This document shows, in pieces, positions 1 through 5,287 of a stretch of 5,287 bases of DNA (the stretch's first letter is position 1; each line of letters opens with the position of its first letter). Position numbers and translations under genes: made by a program. Under the pieces are notes generated by a model. It ran no database searches and was not told the origin of the DNA. It saw only the letters and a program-made list of their open reading frames with translations. Source of the DNA: Acidobacteriota bacterium (GTDB taxonomy: Bacteria > Acidobacteriota > Terriglobia > Terriglobales > Acidobacteriaceae); the NCBI GenBank assembly GCA_003225615.1, contig QIAS01000336.1, positions 1-5,287 on the forward strand, in the 5' to 3' direction.

Positions 1-459
1 AGTGAAGAAATCGCGGGCTTTTATGGGACGCTCGCCGCCGCGGCCGACAGCCACGATTTCAGCGTCAAGTGCCAGCACCGCTGCGGGATAGTCCGCCGCG
101 GGATGGGCTTGGGCCAAAGAGCCTCCGATCGTGCCACAGTTGCGCACCTGCGTATCGCCGATTTGCGAAGCAGCTTGCGGCAGCAGAGGCGAAGAGCGTT
201 GCAGCACACCGGAGGATACGACTTCAGCGTGCGTCGTCATGGCTCCAATGGAGACGCGATCGCCGACCTCCCGGATGTAGTTCAGACCGCTAATGCGGCC
301 AAGGTCCACGAGCAAGGCGGGCGTAGCGAGACGCAGTTTCATGGCAGGTAGCAGGCTGTGACCCCCGGCCAGGATTTTGGCGTCTTCACGCGACGAAAGC
401 AGTTCCAGCGCTTCGCTTAGTGTGCGGGGAGATTCGTAGTCGAAATTTGCTGCGATCAT
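1..459 (-). CDS. coxM: Medium FAD-binding subunit of a form II cox-type molybdenum hydroxylase (partial, C-terminus beyond window)
   Basis: The reading frame is open from an ATG at 459 to the left edge, giving 153 residues. That is a little over half of the roughly 280-290 residues usual for the family. The protein begins MIAANFDYESPRTLSEALEL, typical of the FAD-binding domain of CoxM/xanthine dehydrogenase FAD subunits. Two FAD-contact motifs are visible: AGGHSLLP at residues 31-38 and TIGGSLAQAHPAAD at 110-123. In related enzymes this subunit takes electrons from the [2Fe-2S] subunit and passes them to an acceptor such as quinone or oxygen. The ATG overlaps the stop of the large-subunit gene as ATGA, and a strong GGGAGG Shine-Dalgarno sits 5 bases upstream, so translational coupling is likely. 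The second motif reads Q-A-H where many relatives have H-A-D. The C-terminal CO_deh_flav_C-type domain is not in the window. Confidence 0.95.
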   Translation of the reverse strand, partial: MIAANFDYESPRTLSEALELLSSREDAKILAGGHSLLPAMKLRLATPALLVDLGRISGLNYIREVGDRVSIGAMTTHAEVVSSGVLQRSSPLLPQAASQIGDTQVRNCGTIGGSLAQAHPAADYPAAVLALDAEIVAVGRGGERPIKARDFFT

Positions 460-2921
460 GCGCGCCTCCCGGCCGTCTTCCGGCCTGACTTGCTGTTAGA
501 AGATTTGGCCACTGCCCCTGCCATCGCTTGTTCGTGCTCGTCACGTGAAGCCTGTGCGTGTGTGATAGCCCGCCAAACGCGTTCGGGCTTGAGAGGCATG
601 TCGATGTGGCGGACGCCCAGAGGTGAAAGCGCATCACAGACGGCGTTGACCATGCAGGGCGTGGAGGCAATGGTCCCGGCTTCCCCCACTCCTTTGACGC
701 CCATGGGATTCACCGGGGAGGGCGTGACAGTCCGTTCAAGGGTGAAATCCGGCAGCAGATGAGCCTTGGGAAGGGCGTAATCCATCAGCGAACCGGTGAC
801 GAGCTGCCCGTCTTCGTTGTAGATGAGTTCCTCCCACATGGCTTGGCCTAAGCCTTGCGCGATGCCACCGTGAATCTGTCCATCAACGAGGAGCGGATTG
901 AGCACGTTGCCACAATCGTCCACGGCAACGTATTTGTCGATTTTGACTTCGCCGGTTTCCCCATCGACCTCGACGGAAGCGATGTGGGCTCCGAAAGGGA
1001 AAGTAAAGTTTGACGGCTCGAAGAAGTGTGTGGCTTCCATGCCGGGCTCAAAGCCCGGAGGAATATTTCTGGCGGTGTAGGCCGCCATGACCAGTTCGCC
1101 GAAGGAAATCGACTTTTTGTTGCCCTTGGTCGTGAGCCGACCCCGGCCAATCGTGATGTCGGCAGGTTTCGCGTCCAGTAGGTGCGCGGCTAGCGTTGCC
1201 ATTTTCGCTTTCAACTTTTGCGTAGCCATGTAGGCAGCCGTGCCGCCGACAGCCGTGCCGCGGCTTCCGAAAGTGCCGATTCCGTAGGGCACCGCCATGG
1301 TGTCGCCGTGAACCACGTTGACATCATCGGGATCAATGCCCAGCTGGTCGGCAATCAACTGAGCGAAGGTCGTCTCCTCGCCCTGTCCGTGCGGAGACGC
1401 GCCAGTAAGTACGGTGACTTTGCCGGTAGGCTCGATGCGTACCGTGCCGCTCTCCCAGCCTCCAGCCGGTGTCGCCGCCGACGGACCGATGGCACAGATC
1501 TCAACGTAAGTCGAGACTCCCACGCCGTAATACTTGCCTTGCTTCCATCCGCTTTTCTGGCGGCGACGCAGGCTGTCGTACGCGGAGAGTTGCAGGGCTT
1601 TCTTGAGGCTCTCCTGGTATTTGGCGGAGTCGTAGGTGAGTCCCGTAATGGTGGTGTAGGGGAATTGCTTGGACAGCGGGAAATTCTTGAAGCGGAATTG
1701 CGCCGAGTCCATCCCAAGCTCGTGGGCAGCGACGTCCATGATGCGCTCGACGATGTAAGTGGCTTCGGGACGCCCCGCGCCGCGATAGGCATCGGTGGAC
1801 ATTTTGTTGGTGAACACACCCTGAATTTCAATGTCAATCGCAGGAATTTTGTAGGAGCCCGCCAGCATCAGCGCAGTGAGCTGCGGGATCAGTGGAGTGA
1901 GGAGCTGGTGATACGCGCCGAGATCGGCCAGAATTCGCACTCGCAGGCCGAGGATCGTGCCGTCTTTTTTGAGCGCGAGTTCGACATCGTTAATGGTGTC
2001 GCGCCCATGGATGGTGCAGGCAAGGTTCTCGCGACGGGTCTCAGCCCATTTGACCGGGCGATTCAGTTTCATAGCCAGCCAGGGTACGATGGCTTCTTCG
2101 CGATAGACATTGAGCTTGCTGCCGAAACCGCCGCCCACTTCCGGCGCGATGACCCGCACGGCAGTTTCCGGAAGGCCGAGCATCACGGAAAGCTGGGTGC
2201 GCAGCAAATGCGGAATCTGCGTGGCTGACCAGATCGTGAGCCGATTTTCTCCCGGCAAATACTCGCCGACAACAGCACGCCCTTCCATCGCCACTGGCGC
2301 GAGGCGCTGGTTCAGCATGCGTTGCTTGATAACGTGATCCGCCTTCTTGAAAGCGGAAGCAATGTCGCCATTCTTCAATGCATGGGTAAACGCCCGGTTG
2401 GTGCGAAACTCATCGTGCACGAACGGCGTGTCCTCGCTGAGCGCCTTCTCCATATCAGTAACGACGGGAAGAGGATCGTAATCCACTTCCACCAGTTCAG
2501 CGCCATCGCGGGCAGCGTATATATCTTCGGCGACCACCACCGCAACCGGTTCGCCGACAAAGCGTACCCGTCCGGTGGCCAGCACCGGATGTTTGGGCAC
2601 TTTGAGGTCGGGCATCTGGATCGCGCAAGGCACCATGCCGATCCCGGAAGTATCCTGCGACGTGAAAACTCCTACTACGCCGGAAACCGCGCGGGCTTTA
2701 TCGGTGTGAATATCACGAATTTCCGCGTGCGCGTGAGGAGACCGCGCAAATGCGCAATAGAGCATACGGGGAAGCTTGATGTCGTCGGTATAGTGGCTGA
2801 TGCCCTGGATGAGGCGCGGATCTTCCTTCCTCTTCAGTTTCTTGCCTACCCAGTGGGCAGCCTGGCCATTTCTTTTGCCGTTGTTCTTGGGAGCAGCTTT
2901 GGGTTTTCCGTTGCGTGCCAT
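456..2921 (-). CDS. coxL: Large molybdopterin-binding (catalytic) subunit of a form II cox-type/xanthine dehydrogenase-family hydroxylase
   Basis: This 821-residue protein has the full architecture of the family. An aldehyde oxidase/xanthine dehydrogenase a/b hammerhead domain spans about residues 36-150, followed by the two molybdopterin-binding domains, about 165-415 and 430-785. Visible cofactor and active-site motifs are VGGGFGSK (262-269), AYRGAGR (378-384), HGQGEE (511-516) and GVGEAG (744-749). E747 in the last is the expected catalytic base of molybdenum hydroxylases. The AYRGAGR loop marks form II; form I CO dehydrogenases have a Cys-containing AYxCSFR loop binding copper, so genuine CO oxidation is not supported. 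The likely reaction is hydroxylation of an aldehyde or heterocycle; the substrate is unknown. The enzyme is probably cytoplasmic, since no signal peptide is seen. About 22 basic, Lys/Asn/Gly-rich residues precede the usual HWVGK start, and a Ser/Lys/Arg-rich tail follows about residue 790. It starts 2 bases after the small-subunit stop, with GAGGT placed over that stop. Confidence 0.96.
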   Translation of the reverse strand: MARNGKPKAAPKNNGKRNGQAAHWVGKKLKRKEDPRLIQGISHYTDDIKLPRMLYCAFARSPHAHAEIRDIHTDKARAVSGVVGVFTSQDTSGIGMVPCAIQMPDLKVPKHPVLATGRVRFVGEPVAVVVAEDIYAARDGAELVEVDYDPLPVVTDMEKALSEDTPFVHDEFRTNRAFTHALKNGDIASAFKKADHVIKQRMLNQRLAPVAMEGRAVVGEYLPGENRLTIWSATQIPHLLRTQLSVMLGLPETAVRVIAPEVGGGFGSKLNVYREEAIVPWLAMKLNRPVKWAETRRENLACTIHGRDTINDVELALKKDGTILGLRVRILADLGAYHQLLTPLIPQLTALMLAGSYKIPAIDIEIQGVFTNKMSTDAYRGAGRPEATYIVERIMDVAAHELGMDSAQFRFKNFPLSKQFPYTTITGLTYDSAKYQESLKKALQLSAYDSLRRRQKSGWKQGKYYGVGVSTYVEICAIGPSAATPAGGWESGTVRIEPTGKVTVLTGASPHGQGEETTFAQLIADQLGIDPDDVNVVHGDTMAVPYGIGTFGSRGTAVGGTAAYMATQKLKAKMATLAAHLLDAKPADITIGRGRLTTKGNKKSISFGELVMAAYTARNIPPGFEPGMEATHFFEPSNFTFPFGAHIASVEVDGETGEVKIDKYVAVDDCGNVLNPLLVDGQIHGGIAQGLGQAMWEELIYNEDGQLVTGSLMDYALPKAHLLPDFTLERTVTPSPVNPMGVKGVGEAGTIASTPCMVNAVCDALSPLGVRHIDMPLKPERVWRAITHAQASRDEHEQAMAGAVAKSSNSKSGRKTAGRRA
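465..470 (-). promoter_or_regulatory. Ribosome binding site for coxM
   Basis: Minus-strand GGGAGG lies 5 bases before the coxM ATG and inside the last codons of coxL. With the ATGA stop/start overlap at 456-459, it fixes the start and suggests coupled translation of large and medium subunits. Confidence 0.8.
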
Positions 2922-2923
2922 AG

Positions 2924-3421
2924 TTACCTCGCTGCGGCGGCGCGTGCCGGGACGCGCTTGTTCATCTTGCGGGATGCCGATCGGATCGCGTTGACGATGT
3001 GCTGGTATCCGGTGCAGCGGCAGAGATTGCCATTGATGGATTCGCGAATCTCGGTATCGCTGGGGCTCGGGTTGCGGGACAGTAGATCATGTGAACATAA
3101 GATCACCCCGGGCGTGCAGAAGCCGCACTGCAAGCCATGTTCTTCCCAGAAGCCTTCCTGGATGGCATGCAACTTGTCGCCCTGAGCGAGACCTTCGACC
3201 GTAGTGACCTTGCGGCCATCAGCCTGGACCGCCAGCACAGTGCAGGATTTCACCGCGCGGCCGTCGAGCAGCACGGTGCAGGCGCCGCACAGCGAGGTTT
3301 CGCAGCCGATGTGCGTGCCGGTGAGTCCGACGACCTCGCGTAGAAAATGCACCAGTAGAAGGCGTGGCTCGACCGAGGCGCGGTGCTCCACCCCGTTCAC
3401 AGCAATGGTGACATTCTTCAT
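2924..3421 (-). CDS. coxS: Small [2Fe-2S] iron-sulfur subunit of the cox-type molybdenum hydroxylase
   Basis: This 165-residue protein has all eight cluster cysteines. The N-terminal plant-type ferredoxin domain has C40, C45, C48 and C60 ([10 protein letters not shown] motif). The C-terminal helical [2Fe-2S] domain has C99 and C102 (QCGFCTPG) plus C134 and C136 (NLCRCTGYQ). These two clusters carry electrons from the molybdenum site in the large subunit to FAD in the medium subunit. Length is normal for the family (about 155-165), though residues 151-165 form a basic, Ala-rich tail. It is the first gene of the operon, and the order small-large-medium is that of form II cox clusters; form I uses medium-small-large. 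The ATG at 3421 is chosen because the protein opens with [10 protein letters not shown], matching the beta-strand start of the family, and a G-rich ribosome site lies just upstream. Confidence 0.96.
   Translation of the reverse strand: MKNVTIAVNGVEHRASVEPRLLLVHFLREVVGLTGTHIGCETSLCGACTVLLDGRAVKSCTVLAVQADGRKVTTVEGLAQGDKLHAIQEGFWEEHGLQCGFCTPGVILCSHDLLSRNPSPSDTEIRESINGNLCRCTGYQHIVNAIRSASRKMNKRVPARAAAAR
2926..2930 (-). promoter_or_regulatory. Ribosome binding site for coxL
   Basis: Minus-strand GAGGT ends on the first base of the coxS TAA stop codon and sits 4 bases before the coxL ATG. A ribosome finishing coxS would therefore uncover or reuse this site. It supports the start at 2921, which includes the basic N-terminal extension in the protein. 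Confidence 0.75.
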
Positions 3422-3424
3422 TTG

Positions 3425-3430
3425 ACCCCC
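3425..3430 (-). promoter_or_regulatory. Weak ribosome binding site for coxS
   Basis: Minus-strand GGGGGT lies about 3 bases from the coxS ATG. It is G-rich but a poor match to the AGGAGG consensus and rather close to the start, so it is only a modest argument for the start codon. Confidence 0.45.
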
Positions 3431-3465
3431 AACGACCTATTGGCAGGAAGTTTATGCGGGCGCCC

Positions 3466-3495
3466 ACAATAGCAGAGGTGGGCCGGGGTTTACAA
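3466..3495 (-). promoter_or_regulatory. Candidate sigma70-like promoter for the coxSLM operon
   Basis: Reading the minus strand, TTGTAA (3490-3495) and TATTGT (3466-3471) are separated by 18 bases. Each hexamer matches 4 of 6 consensus positions. Transcription would begin near 3459, giving a leader of just under 40 bases before the coxS ATG. The match is weak, and the 167-base spacer 3422-3588 shows no clear operator or terminator, so this is a guess by position as much as by sequence. Confidence 0.35.
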
Positions 3496-3588
3496 GGCGG
3501 AGGGGTCCGCTTCGGGTGTCAGGGCCGCCGCGGTGTCCGGCGTCAGTTTGCGAGACAACTATGTGTGTTGGGAACGAAGGACGTGTTG

Positions 3589-3804
3589 TCAGCCCAGGGG
3601 TGAATCGCTCATGCGGAAACGGGTACGCACGTGTTCGGATAATAATTCGATGGCCGCACGATTCGTAACCGGATCGGCTTGCGCCAAATACTTCATCGCT
3701 TCCACCAACAGGCGCTGGCCGTCGACGTAACGCGGATCGGACTTACGTTCGCGCTTTCTCCGACCAATGTCGGGAACAACCGGAATGGTAAAAACTTTAG
3801 CCAT
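3589..3804 (-). CDS. Small basic hypothetical protein, 71 residues
   Basis: I do not recognise this protein. It begins MAKVFTIPVVPDIG, continues into a very basic stretch (RRKRERK, residues 15-21), then two probable amphipathic helices at about 28-42 and 45-62 (LLVEAMKYLAQ and NRAAIELLSEHVR). There is no signal peptide, membrane segment or cysteine. The ATG at 3804 is preferred over an in-frame GTG at 3813 because GGTGAG lies 8 bases before the ATG but almost touches the GTG. A good promoter lies directly upstream with a leader of about 23 bases. It is an orphan between the LolA-like gene (83 bases upstream) and coxS (167 bases downstream). A small nucleic-acid-binding protein would fit the charge pattern, but that is speculation. 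Confidence 0.65.
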   Translation of the reverse strand: MAKVFTIPVVPDIGRRKRERKSDPRYVDGQRLLVEAMKYLAQADPVTNRAAIELLSEHVRTRFRMSDSPLG

Positions 3805-3833
3805 GAATATCACTCACCGATTAGTGTGCGAGC

Positions 3834-3862
3834 AGTATAACGTTCCCCACTCGGTTTTTCAG
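3834..3862 (-). promoter_or_regulatory. Sigma70-like promoter for the small hypothetical gene
   Basis: On the minus strand, CTGAAA (3857-3862) and TATACT (3834-3839) are spaced by exactly 17 bases. The -10 hexamer matches 5 of 6 consensus positions and the -35 matches 4 of 6. The predicted start near 3827 is about 23 bases ahead of the ATG at 3804. This is the best promoter in the window and argues that the small gene is real and transcribed separately from the LolA-like gene. Confidence 0.6.
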
Positions 3863-3869
3863 CTTGAAT

Positions 3870-3888
3870 CGTAAGTTACGTCAGACGT
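3870..3888. repeat. Two chained odd palindromes upstream of the small gene's promoter
   Basis: CGTAAGTTACG (3870-3880) is a perfect inverted repeat with 5-base arms around a central G. ACGTCAGACGT (3878-3888) is another, with 5-base arms around a central A; the two share ACG. The pair begins 7 bases upstream of the -35 hexamer and ends on the stop codon of the LolA-like gene. They could be protein-binding half-sites. The loops of one base are too tight for a hairpin terminator, and no T-run follows. Confidence 0.4.
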
Positions 3889-4670
3889 TAGCCTTGCGGC
3901 GATACGACTTTCGTTTTGCCGTCGGTTTTGATTTTGAAAACGCTATCGGGAATCTTCTGGTTGAGTTCAATGTTGGAATACTTTGTTAAACGATAATCGC
4001 TGCTAGGCTCAAAAAACTGCTGTTGAACGGAAACGCCGCGCGCGGGATCAATCCACAGCAGAATGCGCTCCACATTGTTGCGTACCTTAACCGACTTGGG
4101 GATGAGTTGCAACTTCTCAGCGTTCAGGCTATCGGCCTGCTCAGTCCCCAGATATTTCACTTCATACTGCTTGAGCAAGTCGCGACCGCTGCCCCCAAAC
4201 CCGAGAACCAGGAAACTCTCCAGTTCCACCCGATTTTTGGCGACGTTGTACTCGGTTATTTGATTGATGCCCGGCTGGTAAACCTGAACTTTACCGCCGG
4301 AGAAGAGAAGATATTTTTTGGCAGGCTCGGTGATATCCGCCGCCATCTGGATCTCCTGCCCCTGTCGCCGAAAATACACTTTGCCTTTCTGGATGTCGTG
4401 TTCGTTGACTACTTTCTGATATTGGTCCCAGACAAAATCTGCTTCGGCGGTGCGGAAGTTGCTGGCACCTTTGTCCAATTGACTCAGCACATGCTCGAGG
4501 CCGGCTTTGGACTGTGAGCTTGAGCTGGGCGGTTGGGAGTTGGGTGCACCTTGGTCAGCGGGTTTTGAAGTGGGCGGGCGAGTGGGTGTAGTTGCGTCCT
4601 GCGCGACTGCTGGCAGTCCCGTCACCAGCACTGCAGCAACGAATACCAGAAACGTCTTCATCCGCTTCAT
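3888..4670 (-). CDS. Secreted LolA-like outer-membrane lipoprotein-sorting protein
   Basis: This 260-residue protein has a clear Sec signal peptide: MKRMK, a hydrophobic core (about 6-20) and an AVA cleavage site, with processing likely after A23. A disordered Pro/Ser/Thr/Gln-rich linker covers about 25-55. The rest (about 58-255) resembles the LolA/LolB-like fold, half-barrel proteins that carry lipoproteins or lipids in the periplasm. Family-like features include GKVYFRRQGQEIQMAADI, a segment on loss or transfer of lipid state (YLLFSGGKVQVYQPGINQI), the middle VLGFGGSGRDLLKQYEVKYLG, and the late LLWIDPARGVSVQQQFFEPS. The cargo is unknown. The start at 4670 is chosen because AAGGA lies 5 bases upstream and the signal peptide begins there; a longer frame to 4730 lacks this. 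It follows the membrane-protein gene by 41 bases, so they likely share an mRNA. Confidence 0.85.
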   Translation of the reverse strand: MKRMKTFLVFVAAVLVTGLPAVAQDATTPTRPPTSKPADQGAPNSQPPSSSSQSKAGLEHVLSQLDKGASNFRTAEADFVWDQYQKVVNEHDIQKGKVYFRRQGQEIQMAADITEPAKKYLLFSGGKVQVYQPGINQITEYNVAKNRVELESFLVLGFGGSGRDLLKQYEVKYLGTEQADSLNAEKLQLIPKSVKVRNNVERILLWIDPARGVSVQQQFFEPSSDYRLTKYSNIELNQKIPDSVFKIKTDGKTKVVSPQG

Positions 4671-4675
4671 CGCAT

Positions 4676-4680
4676 TCCTT
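4676..4680 (-). promoter_or_regulatory. Ribosome binding site for the LolA-like gene
   Basis: Minus-strand AAGGA, within an A-rich CAAAAGGAA context, lies 5 bases before the ATG at 4670. It decides the start in favour of the signal-peptide methionine over an upstream in-frame start at 4730 that would overlap the preceding gene. Confidence 0.75.
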
Positions 4681-4711
4681 TTGACAACGCAGTCGAAGCT
4701 GTTCGCACGCG

Positions 4712-5086
4712 CTATTCTTTCTGCGCCCAAACTTTGTAGCTCTGCACGTGCCCTTTGCTGTCCTTTACTCGTTCGTACCGGGTGATGGAGACGGCACCGG
4801 AAACTGGTTCGATAATCTGGCGCAACTGGTCTTGAATTTCAGAATCATCCTTGGCCGTAACTGCCGCCGATTCAATCTGATAAATAAACCCACCCTGCTT
4901 GTCGGGAAGCACCACTAATCCAATTGGATGCGGGTTGCGTTCGACCGGTTTGTCGTTGAAGTTTATCCAGTAGGGCGAGAGAAAAACAAAAATGAGAATG
5001 AGCGTGACCATCACGTCATAGTGCAGTGTGCCGCGCTCGTAGCACCACCAGATGTAGCCGCGGATTGTGCGCCAAATCGAGTTCAT
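4712..5086 (-). CDS. Small single-pass membrane protein of unknown function
   Basis: The 124-residue product begins MNSIWRTIRGYIWWCYERGT, an amphipathic aromatic/basic segment. One transmembrane helix follows at about residues 24-43 (DVMVTLILIFVFLSPYWINF). The hydrophilic domain of about 80 residues is expected on the periplasmic side by the positive-inside rule. That domain contains GLVVLPDKQGGFIYQIESAA and DQLRQIIEPVSGAVSITRYE and has no motif I can name. I recall similar proteins next to LolA-like genes in Acidobacteriota, a memory-based impression that was not searched. The start is uncertain: no Shine-Dalgarno precedes the ATG at 5086, and the frame stays open to a TTG at 5149 overlapping the upstream stop. 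The MNSIW start is preferred because the upstream residues look like non-coding sequence. The LolA-like gene lies 41 bases downstream, suggesting a functional pair at the envelope. Confidence 0.75.
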   Translation of the reverse strand: MNSIWRTIRGYIWWCYERGTLHYDVMVTLILIFVFLSPYWINFNDKPVERNPHPIGLVVLPDKQGGFIYQIESAAVTAKDDSEIQDQLRQIIEPVSGAVSITRYERVKDSKGHVQSYKVWAQKE

Positions 5087-5145
5087 CGACAGGGCAGGCG
5101 CGTTGGGAATGGACGTGCTGGCGTCGGCTCCGTGCAAGTCTAGTG

Positions 5146-5287
5146 TCAACCTTTGATCTTATCAATGAAAGCCTCGGTCATGGAAGGCGGCAAAATCAAG
5201 TGTTGGGCTTTGGACGGCGAAAAACGAGGTGTGAGCGGCGTGGCTACGGGAACTCGAATCTCTGTGATACCACAGCCGTAAACAGTC
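5146..5287 (-). CDS. C-terminal end of an unrecognised protein (partial, 5' end beyond window)
   Basis: One minus-strand frame is open from the right edge to a TGA at 5146-5148 and encodes 46 residues: TVYGCGITEIRVPVATPLTP, then RFSPSKAQHLILPPSMTEAF, then IDKIKG. The sequence reads like a real protein end, with mixed polar and hydrophobic residues, several prolines and a short final helix with a Lys-rich terminus. I do not recognise the family. The next gene starts 59 bases downstream on the same strand, so this is probably the upstream member of the same transcription unit. Too little is present to suggest a function. Confidence 0.6.
   Translation of the reverse strand, partial: TVYGCGITEIRVPVATPLTPRFSPSKAQHLILPPSMTEAFIDKIKG

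Noticed and set aside
1355..1837. Minus-strand frame of 160 codons inside coxL
   Set aside because: Out-of-frame shadow of the same strand, with Ser/Arg/Pro-rich composition and no independent start signal.
1218..2228. Long plus-strand open frame (336 codons) opposite coxL
   Set aside because: It lies wholly antisense to the catalytic subunit gene, whose motifs are intact. The translation is Arg/Ala/Gly-rich without family features, as expected for a mirror frame of a GC-rich gene.
2322..3185. Long plus-strand open frame (287 codons) opposite the coxL start and coxS
   Set aside because: It crosses two well-supported minus-strand genes and their junction, has no recognisable motif, and its openness follows from codon bias on the other strand.
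456..3421. True CO dehydrogenase (form I)
   Set aside because: The active-site loop is AYRGAGR without the copper-binding cysteine, and the gene order is S-L-M instead of M-S-L.
3422..3588. Possible gene, terminator or CRISPR-like repeat in the spacer before coxS
   Set aside because: Only a short repeated GGTGTC and GC-rich runs are present. There is no stable hairpin with a T-tract, no repeat/spacer pattern and no convincing frame.
4023..4517. Plus-strand open frame of 164 codons opposite the LolA-like gene
   Set aside because: Antisense to a protein with a clear signal peptide and LolA-like body; no supporting ribosome site or motif.
5087..5149. N-terminal extension of the membrane protein from a TTG at 5149
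   Set aside because: The extra 21 residues look non-conserved, and the only purine-rich stretch touches the TTG directly. The aromatic/basic MNSIW start before the membrane helix is more natural, though no ribosome site supports it either.

Overview
Every gene supported in this window lies on the minus strand, so transcription runs from high to low coordinates. The DNA is moderately GC-rich, with tight gene packing, Shine-Dalgarno sites and a periplasmic LolA-like protein, which points to a Gram-negative bacterium. The cytoplasmic-start membrane protein followed by a LolA-like protein, beside a form II cox-type gene set, resembles what I recall from Acidobacteriota (Terriglobia). That assignment is an inference; nothing in the window proves it.

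Right part (about 3888-5287): the C-terminal end of an unrecognised protein enters from the right edge. It is followed by a small single-pass membrane protein with an exported C-terminal domain, then a secreted LolA-like protein with a signal peptide and a Pro/Ser/Thr-rich linker. The last two are 41 bases apart and probably co-transcribed.

Middle (about 3422-3887): a 71-codon hypothetical gene with a basic N-terminal half has its own sigma70-like promoter. Two chained odd-length palindromes lie just upstream, touching the stop codon of the LolA-like gene. A 167-base spacer then carries a weak candidate promoter for the next operon.

Left part (1-3421): a three-gene operon encodes a molybdenum hydroxylase of the xanthine dehydrogenase/aerobic CO dehydrogenase family, in the order small [2Fe-2S] subunit, large molybdopterin subunit, medium FAD subunit (cut by the left edge). 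The genes are coupled: the gap is 2 bases between small and large, and there is an ATGA overlap between large and medium. Both the S-L-M order and the AYRGAGR loop of the large subunit match the 'form II' group, not the true CO-oxidising form I, which carries a Cys in this loop. Electrons would pass from substrate at the Mo-cytosine dinucleotide site through two [2Fe-2S] clusters to FAD. The substrate cannot be read from the sequence.

No RNA genes, insertion sequences, CRISPR arrays or clear intrinsic terminators were seen. I found no convincing new system. The items most worth a second look are the small orphan gene with its palindromic upstream region, the basic tails on the hydroxylase subunits, and the membrane protein/LolA-like pair.
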